Shown piece after piece: positions 16,802-24,842 of a stretch of DNA of 38,234 nt. Origin of the DNA: a bacterium D16-36 (GTDB taxonomy: Bacteria > Bacillota > Clostridia > Lachnospirales > Lachnospiraceae); assembly GCA_003611745.1 (NCBI GenBank), contig RAYF01000003.1, positions 1-38,234 of the forward strand. The letters run 5' to 3'. Positions within the stretch are counted from its first letter, which is position 1, and each line of letters starts with the position of its first letter. Position numbers and translations under genes: made by a program. The notes under the pieces were generated by a model. The model was not told where the DNA came from. It did not search any database and saw only the letters and a program-made list of their open reading frames with translations.

Positions 16802-16869
16802 GCACCACCGTAGGCGGTGCGCTTTCTTGCATGGGGAAGATCCTGTCCTATATGAAAAAATAAGAAAGC
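16802..16869 (+). promoter_or_regulatory. Structured leader of nrdD
   Basis: GCACCACC-GTA-GGCGGTGC (16802-16820) forms an 8-bp hairpin with one mismatch. Just after it, GCTTTCTT (16821-16828) can pair with AAGAAAGC (16862-16869), whose partner strand runs straight into the AGG before the nrdD start. The longer pairing could partly hide the ribosome-binding site. It does not match a riboswitch class that I know. Confidence 0.35.
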
Positions 16870-16880
16870 AGGTATTGGTG

Positions 16881-19043
16881 ATGAAAATAATTAAGCGAAG
16901 CGGCACGGAAATGAATTTCGATGCAAAAAAGATAACAGCAGCAATTTCAAAGGCAAACCGTGAGGTGCCTGCAAAAGACAGGCTTTCAAAGGAGCAGATT
17001 GACGAGATTACTACTAATGTAGAAAATATTTGTATTGATGCAAACCGTTCTCTCAGTGTAGAGGAGATTCAGGATTTGGTAGAAGAGCAGATTATGAATA
17101 AACGGGCATTCGGCGTGGCAAGAAAGTATATCACCTACCGCTATGACCGTGCATTGGTACGCAAGTCTAATTCTACGGATAAACAGATATTAAGCCTGCT
17201 AGAGTGCAGCAATGAGGAAGTAAAGCAGGAAAACTCAAATAAGAACCCTACTGTTAACAGCGTCCAGCGTGATTATATGGCGGGCGAAGTCAGCAAAGAT
17301 ATTACAAGACGTTTTCTTTTGCCGAGTGAGGTGATCCGTGCCCATGAGCAGGGGATTATCCATTTCCATGATTCTGATTATTTTGCCCAGCATATGCATA
17401 ACTGCTGTCTGGTCAATCTGGATGATATGCTGCAGAATGGAACGGTAATCAGCGAGACGATGATAGAACGGCCAAAGAGTTTTTCTACTGCCTGCAATAT
17501 TGCGACACAGAGCATTGCCCAGATTGCAAGCTCCCAGTACGGCGGACAGAGTATCAGTTTGACCCACCTTGCCCCTTTTGTGGATGTCAGCAGGCAGAAA
17601 TACCGCAGGCAGGTGGAGGATGAGTTTAAAGAGGCGGGGATAGCGTATAGCAGTGACCAGATTGATAAGGTAGCAGAACTGCGGGTAAGGGATGAAATCA
17701 AGCGCGGCGTGCAGATGATACAGTATCAGGTGATTACATTGATGACAACAAACGGCCAGGCACCGTTCGTCAGTGTCTTTATGTATCTGAATGAAGCCCC
17801 GGCAGGCAGGCTCCGCGAGGATTTGGCATTGATTATGGAGGAGATACTAAAACAGCGTATCCAGGGGGTCAAAAATGAAAAAGGTGTATATATTACGCCG
17901 GCCTTTCCGAAACTATTGTATGTGCTGGAGGAAAATAATATCCATGAGGGCAGCCAGTACTGGTATCTGACGGAATTGGCGGCAAAGTGCACTGCAAAAC
18001 GTATGGTTCCGGATTATATTTCAGAGAAGATGATGAAAGAACTGAAAAAGGGGAACTGTTATCCATGTATGGGATGCCGTTCTTTCCTGACGGTATACGA
18101 GGACGAGAGGAAACGCCCTAAATTTTACGGACGCTTTAATCAGGGGGTTGTGACGCTGAATCTTGTCGATGTGGCGTGTTCCTCAGATGGCGTGGAAGAG
18201 CTTTTCTGGAAGATTCTTGATAAACGTCTGGACCTCTGCAAGGAGGCGTTAATGTGCCGCCATAACCGTTTAAAGGGGACGCCGTCTGACGTAGCGCCAA
18301 TCCTCTGGCAGTATGGGGCGCTTGCACGCCTGAAAAAAGGAGAACCGATTGACAAGCTTTTGTATAACGGTTATTCCACGATTTCACTGGGTTATGCCGG
18401 GCTGTGCGAATGTACACGCTATATGACGGGAAAATCACATACTGATCCGGAAGGGAAGCCGTTTGCCATAAAAGTGATGCAGCGTTTAAACGATGCCTGC
18501 AGCAAATGGAAGCAGGAAGAGAATATTGATTTCAGCCTGTACGGGACGCCTCTGGAGTCCACAACATATAAATTTGCAAAATGCCTGCAGAAGCGGTTTG
18601 GCATGATTGAGGGCGTTACGGATAAGAATTATATTACAAATAGTTACCATGTGCATGTAACAGAAGAAATAAATGCATTTGACAAGCTGAAATTCGAAGC
18701 GCAGTTCCAGAATCTGTCTCCAGGCGGGGCGGTAAGTTATGTGGAAGTTCCGAATATGGAGAATAATATTGATGCTGTACTGGAAGTTATGAAATATATC
18801 TATAATAATATTATGTATGCAGAACTAAATACAAAGAGCGATTACTGTCAGGTATGTAGCTACAATGGACAGATTCAGATAGTCACAGACGAGCATGGGA
18901 AGCTGATCTGGAAGTGCCCGAACTGCGGCAATACTGACCAGAATAAAATGAATGTTGCGCGCAGGACCTGCGGCTATATCGGTACACAGTTCTGGAATCA
19001 GGGGCGCACGCAGGAAATTAAGGAGAGGGTTCTGCACTTATAA
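16881..19043 (+). CDS. nrdD: Anaerobic (class III) ribonucleoside-triphosphate reductase
   Basis: NrdD reduces ribonucleoside triphosphates to deoxyribonucleotides using a glycyl radical, so it works only without oxygen. The 720-residue product opens with an ATP-cone regulatory domain (about 1-95, KRSGTEMNFDAKKI). The glycyl-radical barrel follows, and the C-terminus has a zinc site built from CQVC and CPNC plus the radical motif RRTCGYIG (C697, G698, G701). ATG 16881 is chosen because the protein then starts at the ATP-cone; the longer open frame runs through promoter DNA. The activase gene nrdG, often next door, is absent here. NrdR boxes upstream indicate repression when dATP is plentiful. 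Confidence 0.96.
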   Translation: MKIIKRSGTEMNFDAKKITAAISKANREVPAKDRLSKEQIDEITTNVENICIDANRSLSVEEIQDLVEEQIMNKRAFGVARKYITYRYDRALVRKSNSTDKQILSLLECSNEEVKQENSNKNPTVNSVQRDYMAGEVSKDITRRFLLPSEVIRAHEQGIIHFHDSDYFAQHMHNCCLVNLDDMLQNGTVISETMIERPKSFSTACNIATQSIAQIASSQYGGQSISLTHLAPFVDVSRQKYRRQVEDEFKEAGIAYSSDQIDKVAELRVRDEIKRGVQMIQYQVITLMTTNGQAPFVSVFMYLNEAPAGRLREDLALIMEEILKQRIQGVKNEKGVYITPAFPKLLYVLEENNIHEGSQYWYLTELAAKCTAKRMVPDYISEKMMKELKKGNCYPCMGCRSFLTVYEDERKRPKFYGRFNQGVVTLNLVDVACSSDGVEELFWKILDKRLDLCKEALMCRHNRLKGTPSDVAPILWQYGALARLKKGEPIDKLLYNGYSTISLGYAGLCECTRYMTGKSHTDPEGKPFAIKVMQRLNDACSKWKQEENIDFSLYGTPLESTTYKFAKCLQKRFGMIEGVTDKNYITNSYHVHVTEEINAFDKLKFEAQFQNLSPGGAVSYVEVPNMENNIDAVLEVMKYIYNNIMYAELNTKSDYCQVCSYNGQIQIVTDEHGKLIWKCPNCGNTDQNKMNVARRTCGYIGTQFWNQGRTQEIKERVLHL

Positions 19044-19094
19044 ACGAGGAAGGCTTGAAAGTATAGGCAGCCCCTGTGGGAAAGGGTTTTGAGG

Positions 19095-20564
19095 ATGGGA
19101 AAGGTAATTTGCAGCTATGGAGTAAAGATTCTATTTCTGCTCTGTATTTCATTTGTGGCTTATGAAGCCTTTATGGATGGCGCGGACGGAAAGGCAGATA
19201 AATTAGTTATGGGGCTGGTGATAACGCTATCTCTGGCGGTTTTGCTTTTAACAAGATTCTGGGTGCGGCGGCATCTGCAGTTTTTTGAAAAGCATTTTGT
19301 GAAGATTCTGGCAGGATACCTGTTGGTTTTGTTTGTGGTACAGATTCTGTGCGGCATTCATTTAAGGTACGAGCCGATGTGGGATTTGGATTCGGTTTAC
19401 GGCGGGGCTATTTCATGGCTGAAATATGGAAATATAGACTCTTATAAGGATTATTTTTATTATTTTCCCAACAATCTGGGGCTGCTTATATTTTTCAGGG
19501 CTTATTTTGGGCTGCTGTATTTGTTTTTGGGCAATGGGATGGATTATTTTGCTGCAGCTGTAGTGATGGGAAGTGTTATGCTGACTATTTTCCGTTTCAG
19601 TGTTGTCTGGATTGCAAAAAAGCTGCTGGGGACGGAGTACGGTGTTGTTATGATGGTACTGTTGCTCTTGTGCCTGCCGTTATATTTTGCTGCAGCTGTG
19701 TTCTATACAGATGTGATGTCCATGGCAGCCCCGCCGTTAGTATACCTTCTCTATCTGTATTCCAAGGAAGAGGAATCTTGGAGGGGAAGGCTCCTAATAT
19801 ATGCGGAGATGGCAGTAGTAGCGGCAATTGGGATGGAAATAAAATTTACGGTTGTAATTATTGTAATTGCGGTTGCGCTAGAGATGCTCCTTGAGGGAAA
19901 ATGGAGGAAATGTATTTGCATGGCGGCAGTGCAAATAATATTTATCTGTGCAGTATTTTGTGCGGCTGACAGGATCGTTTACCCTAACCTGCTTGACAGG
20001 GGGCAGGCGGCGGTACAGAATACCCCATACCTTCACTGGATTATGATGGGGGCAAAGGGGGACGGGAGTTATGATGGTAATGATTATAACTATACAAGAC
20101 AGTACACAGACAGGGAGGAGCAGCGGGCGGCAGTAAAGTCGGAGATAGCGCGAAGGTATAAGAAACTGGGGCTTAGCGGTGTCATGGATCTGTGGGAGGC
20201 GAAGACAGTAAAGTGTTTTGGGGACGGCACATATGCCTTATCTGATTTTCTGGATGATTCACCGCGGAGCGATATCAGCTGGAATGACTGGATTTTGTAT
20301 TCCGGAAAGGATTATGATAAATACAGTACACTCTGTCTGGGGGTGTTTGTGACAGTAATGTTTCTAATGCTGTTAAGTGTGGTGGGAAGTTTGGGGCGCA
20401 GAAGGGACAGGCGGGTTGATATTCCTGCCCTCTGGCTTACATTCTTTGGCATCTGGTTGTTCCTGATGTTCTGGGAAGCATCTGCAAGGTACTTTATGAA
20501 TATGCTCTCCGTCATGCTTGTGGCGGCTGTTCTGGGGGTTGCCCATATGGAAAGAAATAGATAG
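19095..20564 (+). CDS. Polytopic GT-C-like membrane glycosyltransferase
   Basis: The 489 residues contain about ten to eleven hydrophobic helices. An early extracytoplasmic loop carries an acidic motif (MWDLDSVYGGAISWL) and then YYFPNNLGLLIFF. That arrangement resembles dolichyl-phosphate-mannose mannosyltransferase-like (GT39/PMT) proteins of Gram-positive bacteria, which transfer sugars from lipid carriers to cell-envelope acceptors. The acceptor here is unknown. ATG 19095 has AAAGGG about 8 nt upstream; TTG 19089 is a poorer option. It follows nrdD with a 51-bp gap and no clear separate promoter, but a functional link with nrdD is unlikely. Confidence 0.7.
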   Translation: MGKVICSYGVKILFLLCISFVAYEAFMDGADGKADKLVMGLVITLSLAVLLLTRFWVRRHLQFFEKHFVKILAGYLLVLFVVQILCGIHLRYEPMWDLDSVYGGAISWLKYGNIDSYKDYFYYFPNNLGLLIFFRAYFGLLYLFLGNGMDYFAAAVVMGSVMLTIFRFSVVWIAKKLLGTEYGVVMMVLLLLCLPLYFAAAVFYTDVMSMAAPPLVYLLYLYSKEEESWRGRLLIYAEMAVVAAIGMEIKFTVVIIVIAVALEMLLEGKWRKCICMAAVQIIFICAVFCAADRIVYPNLLDRGQAAVQNTPYLHWIMMGAKGDGSYDGNDYNYTRQYTDREEQRAAVKSEIARRYKKLGLSGVMDLWEAKTVKCFGDGTYALSDFLDDSPRSDISWNDWILYSGKDYDKYSTLCLGVFVTVMFLMLLSVVGSLGRRRDRRVDIPALWLTFFGIWLFLMFWEASARYFMNMLSVMLVAAVLGVAHMERNR

Positions 20565-20599
20565 AAAATGGAGGCGGAGTACAGCCGCCGCAGTGAAAC

Positions 20600-20628
20600 T
20601 TGACAGAAAGTGGTAATAAGAATATAAT
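20600..20628 (+). promoter_or_regulatory. Consensus promoter of the Rrf2-haem cluster
   Basis: TTGACA (20600-20605) and TATAAT (20623-20628) are spaced exactly 17 bp, a perfect consensus promoter. Such a strong core promoter usually needs repression. Downstream, CCTA (20644-20647) and TAGG (20661-20664) form a weak inverted repeat within a GA-rich leader and could be part of an operator for the Rrf2 protein. That operator is speculative. Confidence 0.85.
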
Positions 20629-20707
20629 TACATCCATATTATTCCTAGAGGATAAGTAGGTAGGATGTTGAAGTATCTGGAAGAGGGAGAAGGGAAGATT
20701 TCGATAT

Positions 20708-21139
20708 ATGAAAATATCAACGAAAGGACGTTATGCCGTGCGGGTGATGCTTGATCTGGCACAGCAGGGGACAGAAAATTATATACCTTTGATGGATATT
20801 GCAAAGCGTCAGGGGATTTCAGAAAAGTATCTGGAGTCTATTGTGGCTGTGCTGAGCAAAAATGATTTTTTGCAGTCTTTAAGAGGGAAAGGGGGCGGTT
20901 ATAAACTGCTTCGCAGCCCGGAACAATATACGGTGGGCAGCATTCTGAAATTGGTTGAAGGTTCTTTTGCGCCGGTTGCCTGTCTGGAAAAAAAGCCGAA
21001 CCGCTGCGAGAGGGTGGCAGAGTGCCCGACGATAAAGATGTGGGAAGGGCTAGAGAAAATGATTGATGATTATTTTGAGGGGATTACGCTTGCTGATTTG
21101 ATGAAAGAGGGAAATGATGCATATGACTATGTAATATAA
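20708..21139 (+). CDS. Rrf2-family transcription regulator with three-cysteine cluster site
   Basis: Rrf2 proteins (IscR, NsrR, CymR, RsrR) are dimeric winged-helix regulators that sense Fe-S status, nitric oxide or cysteine supply. The 143-residue product starts MKISTKGRYAVRVML and has the wing segment LRGKGGGYKL. Cysteines C92, C100 and C106 are spaced like the Fe-S ligands of IscR/NsrR; CymR-type cysteine sensors usually lack all three. A cluster-binding sensor is therefore more likely here. It is the first gene after a perfect consensus promoter and precedes the ThiF-like and tetrapyrrole genes, so autoregulation and control of that cluster are the natural inference. Confidence 0.9.
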   Translation: MKISTKGRYAVRVMLDLAQQGTENYIPLMDIAKRQGISEKYLESIVAVLSKNDFLQSLRGKGGGYKLLRSPEQYTVGSILKLVEGSFAPVACLEKKPNRCERVAECPTIKMWEGLEKMIDDYFEGITLADLMKEGNDAYDYVI

Positions 21140-21185
21140 TGCAGCATTGCGGAACTTGCAAAGTACGGCAGGGAGGGCTATGGAA

Positions 21186-21932
21186 ATGATTGATACGAAA
21201 GAGCAGTTGGAACGTTATTCCCGCCATATTGCATTAAAGGAGGTTGGCGTGGAAGGGCAGGAGAGGCTGTTACGTGCCAAAGTTCTTATTATTGGCGCGG
21301 GGGGGCTTGGTTCCCCGGCAGCTATGTATCTTGCTGCGGCAGGTGTCGGCACAATTGGGATTGCAGATGCGGACGAGGTCGATTTATCAAATCTTCAAAG
21401 GCAGATTATTCACAGCACAAATGATTTAGGGAAAGCAAAGGTGGAGTCTGCAGCAGAGACAATCCATGCCATTAATCCGGATGTGGAAGTCTGCAAAATT
21501 AAGGCACTTGTGACAGAGGATAATATTATGGAGTTTATTGGAGGGTATGACTTTATAATTGATGCGGTAGATAATTTTCCTACAAAATTTTTAATAAATG
21601 ATGCCTGTGTTAAGGCAGGGAAACCATTCTGCCATGCAGGGATTATCCGTTTTCAGGGGCAGCTTATGACATATGTCCCGGGGAAGGGACCATGTTACCG
21701 CTGCATCTTTAAAGAACCACCGCCGGAGGGTGCGGTTCCGTCATGCCGGGAGACTGGTATTATGGGGGCAGTGGCAGGAACGATTGGCAGCCTGCAGGCG
21801 ATGGAGGCAGTGAAATACATTATTGGGGAAGGTGATTTGCTGACAGGGAGGATGTTAGTGTATGATGCGCTTAAAATGCAGTTCCGGAATATAAAGCTGC
21901 CAAGAGATGATAATTGTGCTGCCTGTGGGTAA
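21186..21932 (+). CDS. ThiF/MoeB/HesA-family adenylyltransferase (E1-like)
   Basis: Proteins of this family adenylate the C-terminal glycine of a ThiS- or MoaD-like sulfur carrier. The 248 residues show the nucleotide-binding loop GAGGLGSPAA, the RQIIH segment with the catalytic Arg, and Asp in DAVDNF. A CYRC pair and the terminal CAACG supply the four zinc cysteines. A cysteine in PSCRETGIMG could take part in thioester or persulfide chemistry. ATG 21186 has GGAGG about 9 nt upstream; ATG 21180 is too close to it. No sulfur-carrier gene is adjacent, so the partner is unknown. The position between an Rrf2 regulator and hemA hints at a sulfur-related role. Confidence 0.88.
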   Translation: MIDTKEQLERYSRHIALKEVGVEGQERLLRAKVLIIGAGGLGSPAAMYLAAAGVGTIGIADADEVDLSNLQRQIIHSTNDLGKAKVESAAETIHAINPDVEVCKIKALVTEDNIMEFIGGYDFIIDAVDNFPTKFLINDACVKAGKPFCHAGIIRFQGQLMTYVPGKGPCYRCIFKEPPPEGAVPSCRETGIMGAVAGTIGSLQAMEAVKYIIGEGDLLTGRMLVYDALKMQFRNIKLPRDDNCAACG

Positions 21933-21963
21933 GGAACTATAAATAAGGTATTTACAGTTCCTA
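21931..21963. repeat. Intergenic palindrome after the ThiF-like gene
   Basis: AAGGAACT and AGTTCCTT-like arms (AAGGAACTATAAATA and TATTTACAGTTCCTAAGG) form an inverted repeat starting at the stop codon TAA. The arm sequence is nearly the same as the palindrome at 7868-7924. It is located between two genes of the same operon, so it may be a processing or stability hairpin rather than a terminator. Confidence 0.5.
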
Positions 21964-21977
21964 AGGAAGAGTGGAAT

Positions 21978-23123
21978 ATGTATTGTATTAGTGTGAGTTT
22001 TAAAAAGACGCCTGTTTCTATCAGGCAGCAGTTTGCCTTTTCTGCAGAGGAGCAGAAAAGGTTTTTATCTGGTTTACAGGCTGCAGGAAGAATTACCGGA
22101 GGGGTGGTGCTTTCTACCTGCAACCGCAGTGAAATATATGTGTCCGGCGGAAAAGATGCCTTAGAGGCGGTAGAAGATGCCCTAGCAAGTTGGAAGGCCG
22201 TCGAAAAGGAGCAGATTAAAACATATTGCCTGTATTATGGTGGAAAGAAGGCGGTGCGCCATCTGTTTCGGGTGGCATGCGGCTTGGATTCTATGGTTCT
22301 GGGGGAGGCTGAGATTCTCCGGCAGGTAAAGGAGGCATATCAGTTGTCTTCTGGAAACGGATTTGCAGATGGGGAGATCCACATTGTTTTTCAGCAGGCG
22401 CTGCACTGTGCAAAGCAGGCCAGATCGGCGACAAGATTATCAACTACTCCGGTATCAATTGGGACATTGACGGCCAATGCCGTGGAGGGATATCTGCGGG
22501 AAAAAGGAGGGGGCAGTATTCTGGTGATTGGGGCAACTGGAAAAATTGGCTCTATTGTTGCAAAGGATTTAATGGCGAAGGGTTTTTCTGTGATTGGAAC
22601 TAAGAGGAGCAGGCATCAGGGAGAGGAAATCTTCCTTTCAGACAGAGAGAAAATGACATTGGTAGATTTTGATAAACGGTATGATTATGTGAAACAGGCA
22701 GATGCGGTTATCAGCGCTACCTCCAGCCCGCATTACACATTGACCAGAGGGGAATACGAAAGAAATTCAGGAAAGAAGGAATGCCTGCTGATAGACCTTG
22801 CGGTGCCCCGCGATATTGACAGGGAGCTGGGAAAGCTGGACGGCATTACTTTGTATGATATTGACTTTTTTGAGAATCTTTCGAAGGAAAACAGTAATAT
22901 AAAGGAGGGGGAGCTTGGCAAAGCGGAGGGGCTTTTGGAGGAGTGTCTGGAAGACGTTCTAAAGAATCTTTATATAAGGGAATTTAAAATGCATATGTCT
23001 GGAAAGAAGCAAGAGGACTGGTATTCTAAAATGGTTTATTATTTGAAAGAAATATTGGACAGCAATGAGTTTTGGCATGTGCTTGGGAAATTAGAGCAGG
23101 GAGGCGGGAAGAAGTTTCGCTAA
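21978..23123 (+). CDS. hemA: Glutamyl-tRNA reductase
   Basis: HemA reduces glutamyl-tRNA to glutamate-1-semialdehyde, the first committed step of C5-route tetrapyrrole synthesis. The nucleophilic cysteine is C48 in LSTCNRSEIY. GLDSMVLGEAEILRQVKEAY and the NADPH-binding loop VIGATGKIG are also present. At 381 residues it is shorter than most family members (about 400-450), and the C-terminal dimerisation region appears reduced (ends near FKMHMSGKKQEDW plus about 35 residues). The catalytic parts are intact. It is followed after 26 bp by the precorrin-2 dehydrogenase gene. Confidence 0.95.
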   Translation: MYCISVSFKKTPVSIRQQFAFSAEEQKRFLSGLQAAGRITGGVVLSTCNRSEIYVSGGKDALEAVEDALASWKAVEKEQIKTYCLYYGGKKAVRHLFRVACGLDSMVLGEAEILRQVKEAYQLSSGNGFADGEIHIVFQQALHCAKQARSATRLSTTPVSIGTLTANAVEGYLREKGGGSILVIGATGKIGSIVAKDLMAKGFSVIGTKRSRHQGEEIFLSDREKMTLVDFDKRYDYVKQADAVISATSSPHYTLTRGEYERNSGKKECLLIDLAVPRDIDRELGKLDGITLYDIDFFENLSKENSNIKEGELGKAEGLLEECLEDVLKNLYIREFKMHMSGKKQEDWYSKMVYYLKEILDSNEFWHVLGKLEQGGGKKFR

Positions 23124-23149
23124 TTCTTTTGTACATAGGGAGGTCGTAC

Positions 23150-23785
23150 ATGGCTTATTTTCCATTTATGATAGATATCAGCGGCAGGAAGTGCCTGGTT
23201 GTAGGCGGGGGAAAGGTTGCTTTCCACAAAATAAAGATATTATTGGGATTTGGAGTAAAGATTTTTGCGGCGGCGCCTCTGTTTTCTGAGGAGTTTCAAT
23301 GCCTTAAAAAAGGGGATGGGCAGGTTACTTTTCTGCAGAGGGAGTTCGCTGACAGCGATATTGATGGGATGGACTTTGTAGTTGCAGCAACGGGCGAGGA
23401 GAGCGTCAACCTGCATATTTCCAAGTTGTGCAGGGAAAGAGGGATTTTAATTAATGTGGTTGATAATAAAGAAGCTTGCTCATTCCTATTTCCTGCCATG
23501 ATTGAGGAAAAGGATCTGCTGGTGGCAGTTTCATCGGGTGGGAAAAGCCCGGCGTCTGTATCTTATTTAAAAAAGAAAATACAGGAAGCGATACCGGATT
23601 ACTATGGGGAAATGACAGAAAAGCTTGGAAAATTCCGTGGGGAGATATTAAGGGAAGTGGATACAGCGGATAAGAGGAGGCAGATATTTTATCAGCTTCT
23701 AGCCTATGGGGATACTCATGGAGGTGACATTCCGGTGTCGGAAGTCCGGCGTCTGATTATGGAATCAAAATGCATAAAACAATAA
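23150..23785 (+). CDS. Precorrin-2 dehydrogenase / sirohydrochlorin ferrochelatase
   Basis: This CysG-N/Met8/SirC-type protein oxidises precorrin-2 to sirohydrochlorin with NAD and, in bifunctional members, inserts iron to give siroheme. The 211 residues begin MAYFPFMIDISGRKC, with the NAD loop VVGGGKVAFHK and the segment FVVAATG. The segment INVVDNKEACSFLFPA, with its conserved aspartate, is followed by SSGGKSPA. Chelatase activity cannot be decided by reading. ATG 23150 has AGGGAGG 6 nt upstream; an open frame from 23072 overlaps hemA and is not needed. The gene sits between hemA and hemC, the classic siroheme arrangement of Clostridia. Confidence 0.93.
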   Translation: MAYFPFMIDISGRKCLVVGGGKVAFHKIKILLGFGVKIFAAAPLFSEEFQCLKKGDGQVTFLQREFADSDIDGMDFVVAATGEESVNLHISKLCRERGILINVVDNKEACSFLFPAMIEEKDLLVAVSSGGKSPASVSYLKKKIQEAIPDYYGEMTEKLGKFRGEILREVDTADKRRQIFYQLLAYGDTHGGDIPVSEVRRLIMESKCIKQ

Positions 23786-23887
23786 GGAATTGTTGGCTAA
23801 GCAGAGCATATACTAATAGATTTAAGAATTGTCTTCGGCTGTATTTTATGCGTTTAATATATATGTGAGGAAAGAGAGTGTGTTTAT

Positions 23888-24790
23888 TTGAAAAAGCAGA
23901 TAAAAATCGGAACAAGGGGCAGCAGCCTTGCACTTGCGCAGACAAATGAGGTGGTTGCGGCTCTGCAGGCAAGGTTTCCCGATGTGGAGGCAGAGATAGT
24001 CATTCTGCAGACGAGAGGGGATAAGATATTAGACAGGCTGCTTACGGATTTTGGGGACAAAGGGGTTTTTACTGCAGAGTTTGAGGATATGGTGGGCAAT
24101 GGAAAAATTGACCTTGCAGTCCATAGTGCAAAAGATATGCCGATGGAACTTGGAACGGGCCTTATGGTTGCAGGTGTCATGCCGAGGGCGGATGCAAGGG
24201 ATGTCTTAGTTACAAGAAAAGAATCTGGCTGCCTTTTGGCAGTTGGGACCGGAAGCCCTAGAAGGCAGTCGCAGCTTAGGAGGCTTTTTCCACAGGCGGT
24301 GTGCAGGGGCATCCGCGGCAATGTGGCGACGAGGCTGTCTAAGCTTAGGAATGGGGAATACGATGGCCTAGTTTTGGCGGCAGCAGGATTGGAGCGGTTA
24401 GGGCTTCTGGGAGAGGAGGATCTGGAGTACCGCTTTTTTTCTTTTGATGAAATGGTGCCTGCAGGCGGTCAGGGGATTATTGCGGTAGAGGGAAGAAGAG
24501 AAGATGAAATTTCTAATATGGTAAGGGCTATTTCAGATAGCAGGTCGTATTATGAGCTGGAGATAGAGCGGAAAGTTTTAGGGCTGCTGGATGCCGGATG
24601 TCAGGAAGCAGTCGGGGCAGTAGCGCAGTGTGGCGAAGATTCTGTGAGAATCCGTTTGATTCGGGAAGTTAATGGGAGGATTTTCAAAATGGATGAGACA
24701 GCCGGCCTTCCGGAAGCCGGAGAGCTTGCTGCGAAGATGGCAGAGTCTGCTCTGGCTTCCGGGTTTAGTCAGGGCAAAGCTTCTAAGTGA
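23888..24790 (+). CDS. hemC: Hydroxymethylbilane synthase (porphobilinogen deaminase)
   Basis: HemC joins four porphobilinogen units into hydroxymethylbilane. The 300-residue product begins with KIGTRGSSLALAQT and has the DHSAKD-equivalent segment (AVHSAKDMPMEL). The dipyrromethane cofactor attaches to the conserved cysteine, C238 in LDAGCQEAVGA. The start is TTG at 23888, since no in-frame ATG or GTG lies in the right place; GAGGAAAGAGAG precedes it. A rare start may keep expression low. A gap of 102 bp separates it from the preceding gene. A repeat of the AAGGAATTGT motif sits directly after that gene's stop. Confidence 0.95.
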   Translation: MKKQIKIGTRGSSLALAQTNEVVAALQARFPDVEAEIVILQTRGDKILDRLLTDFGDKGVFTAEFEDMVGNGKIDLAVHSAKDMPMELGTGLMVAGVMPRADARDVLVTRKESGCLLAVGTGSPRRQSQLRRLFPQAVCRGIRGNVATRLSKLRNGEYDGLVLAAAGLERLGLLGEEDLEYRFFSFDEMVPAGGQGIIAVEGRREDEISNMVRAISDSRSYYELEIERKVLGLLDAGCQEAVGAVAQCGEDSVRIRLIREVNGRIFKMDETAGLPEAGELAAKMAESALASGFSQGKASK

Positions 24791-24842
24791 AAATGTGTTT
24801 TTCCTGTTGCGTACGCTTGAAAAAGACGGGAGGAGGGATTTC

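Noticed and set aside
16692-16880. 63-codon N-terminal extension of nrdD
   Set aside because: It runs through the promoter, the NrdR boxes and the leader hairpin, and the ATP-cone begins at 16881.
16780-16880. Cobalamin or other riboswitch before nrdD
   Set aside because: The leader is only about 100 nt, with no B12-box or other known conserved core.
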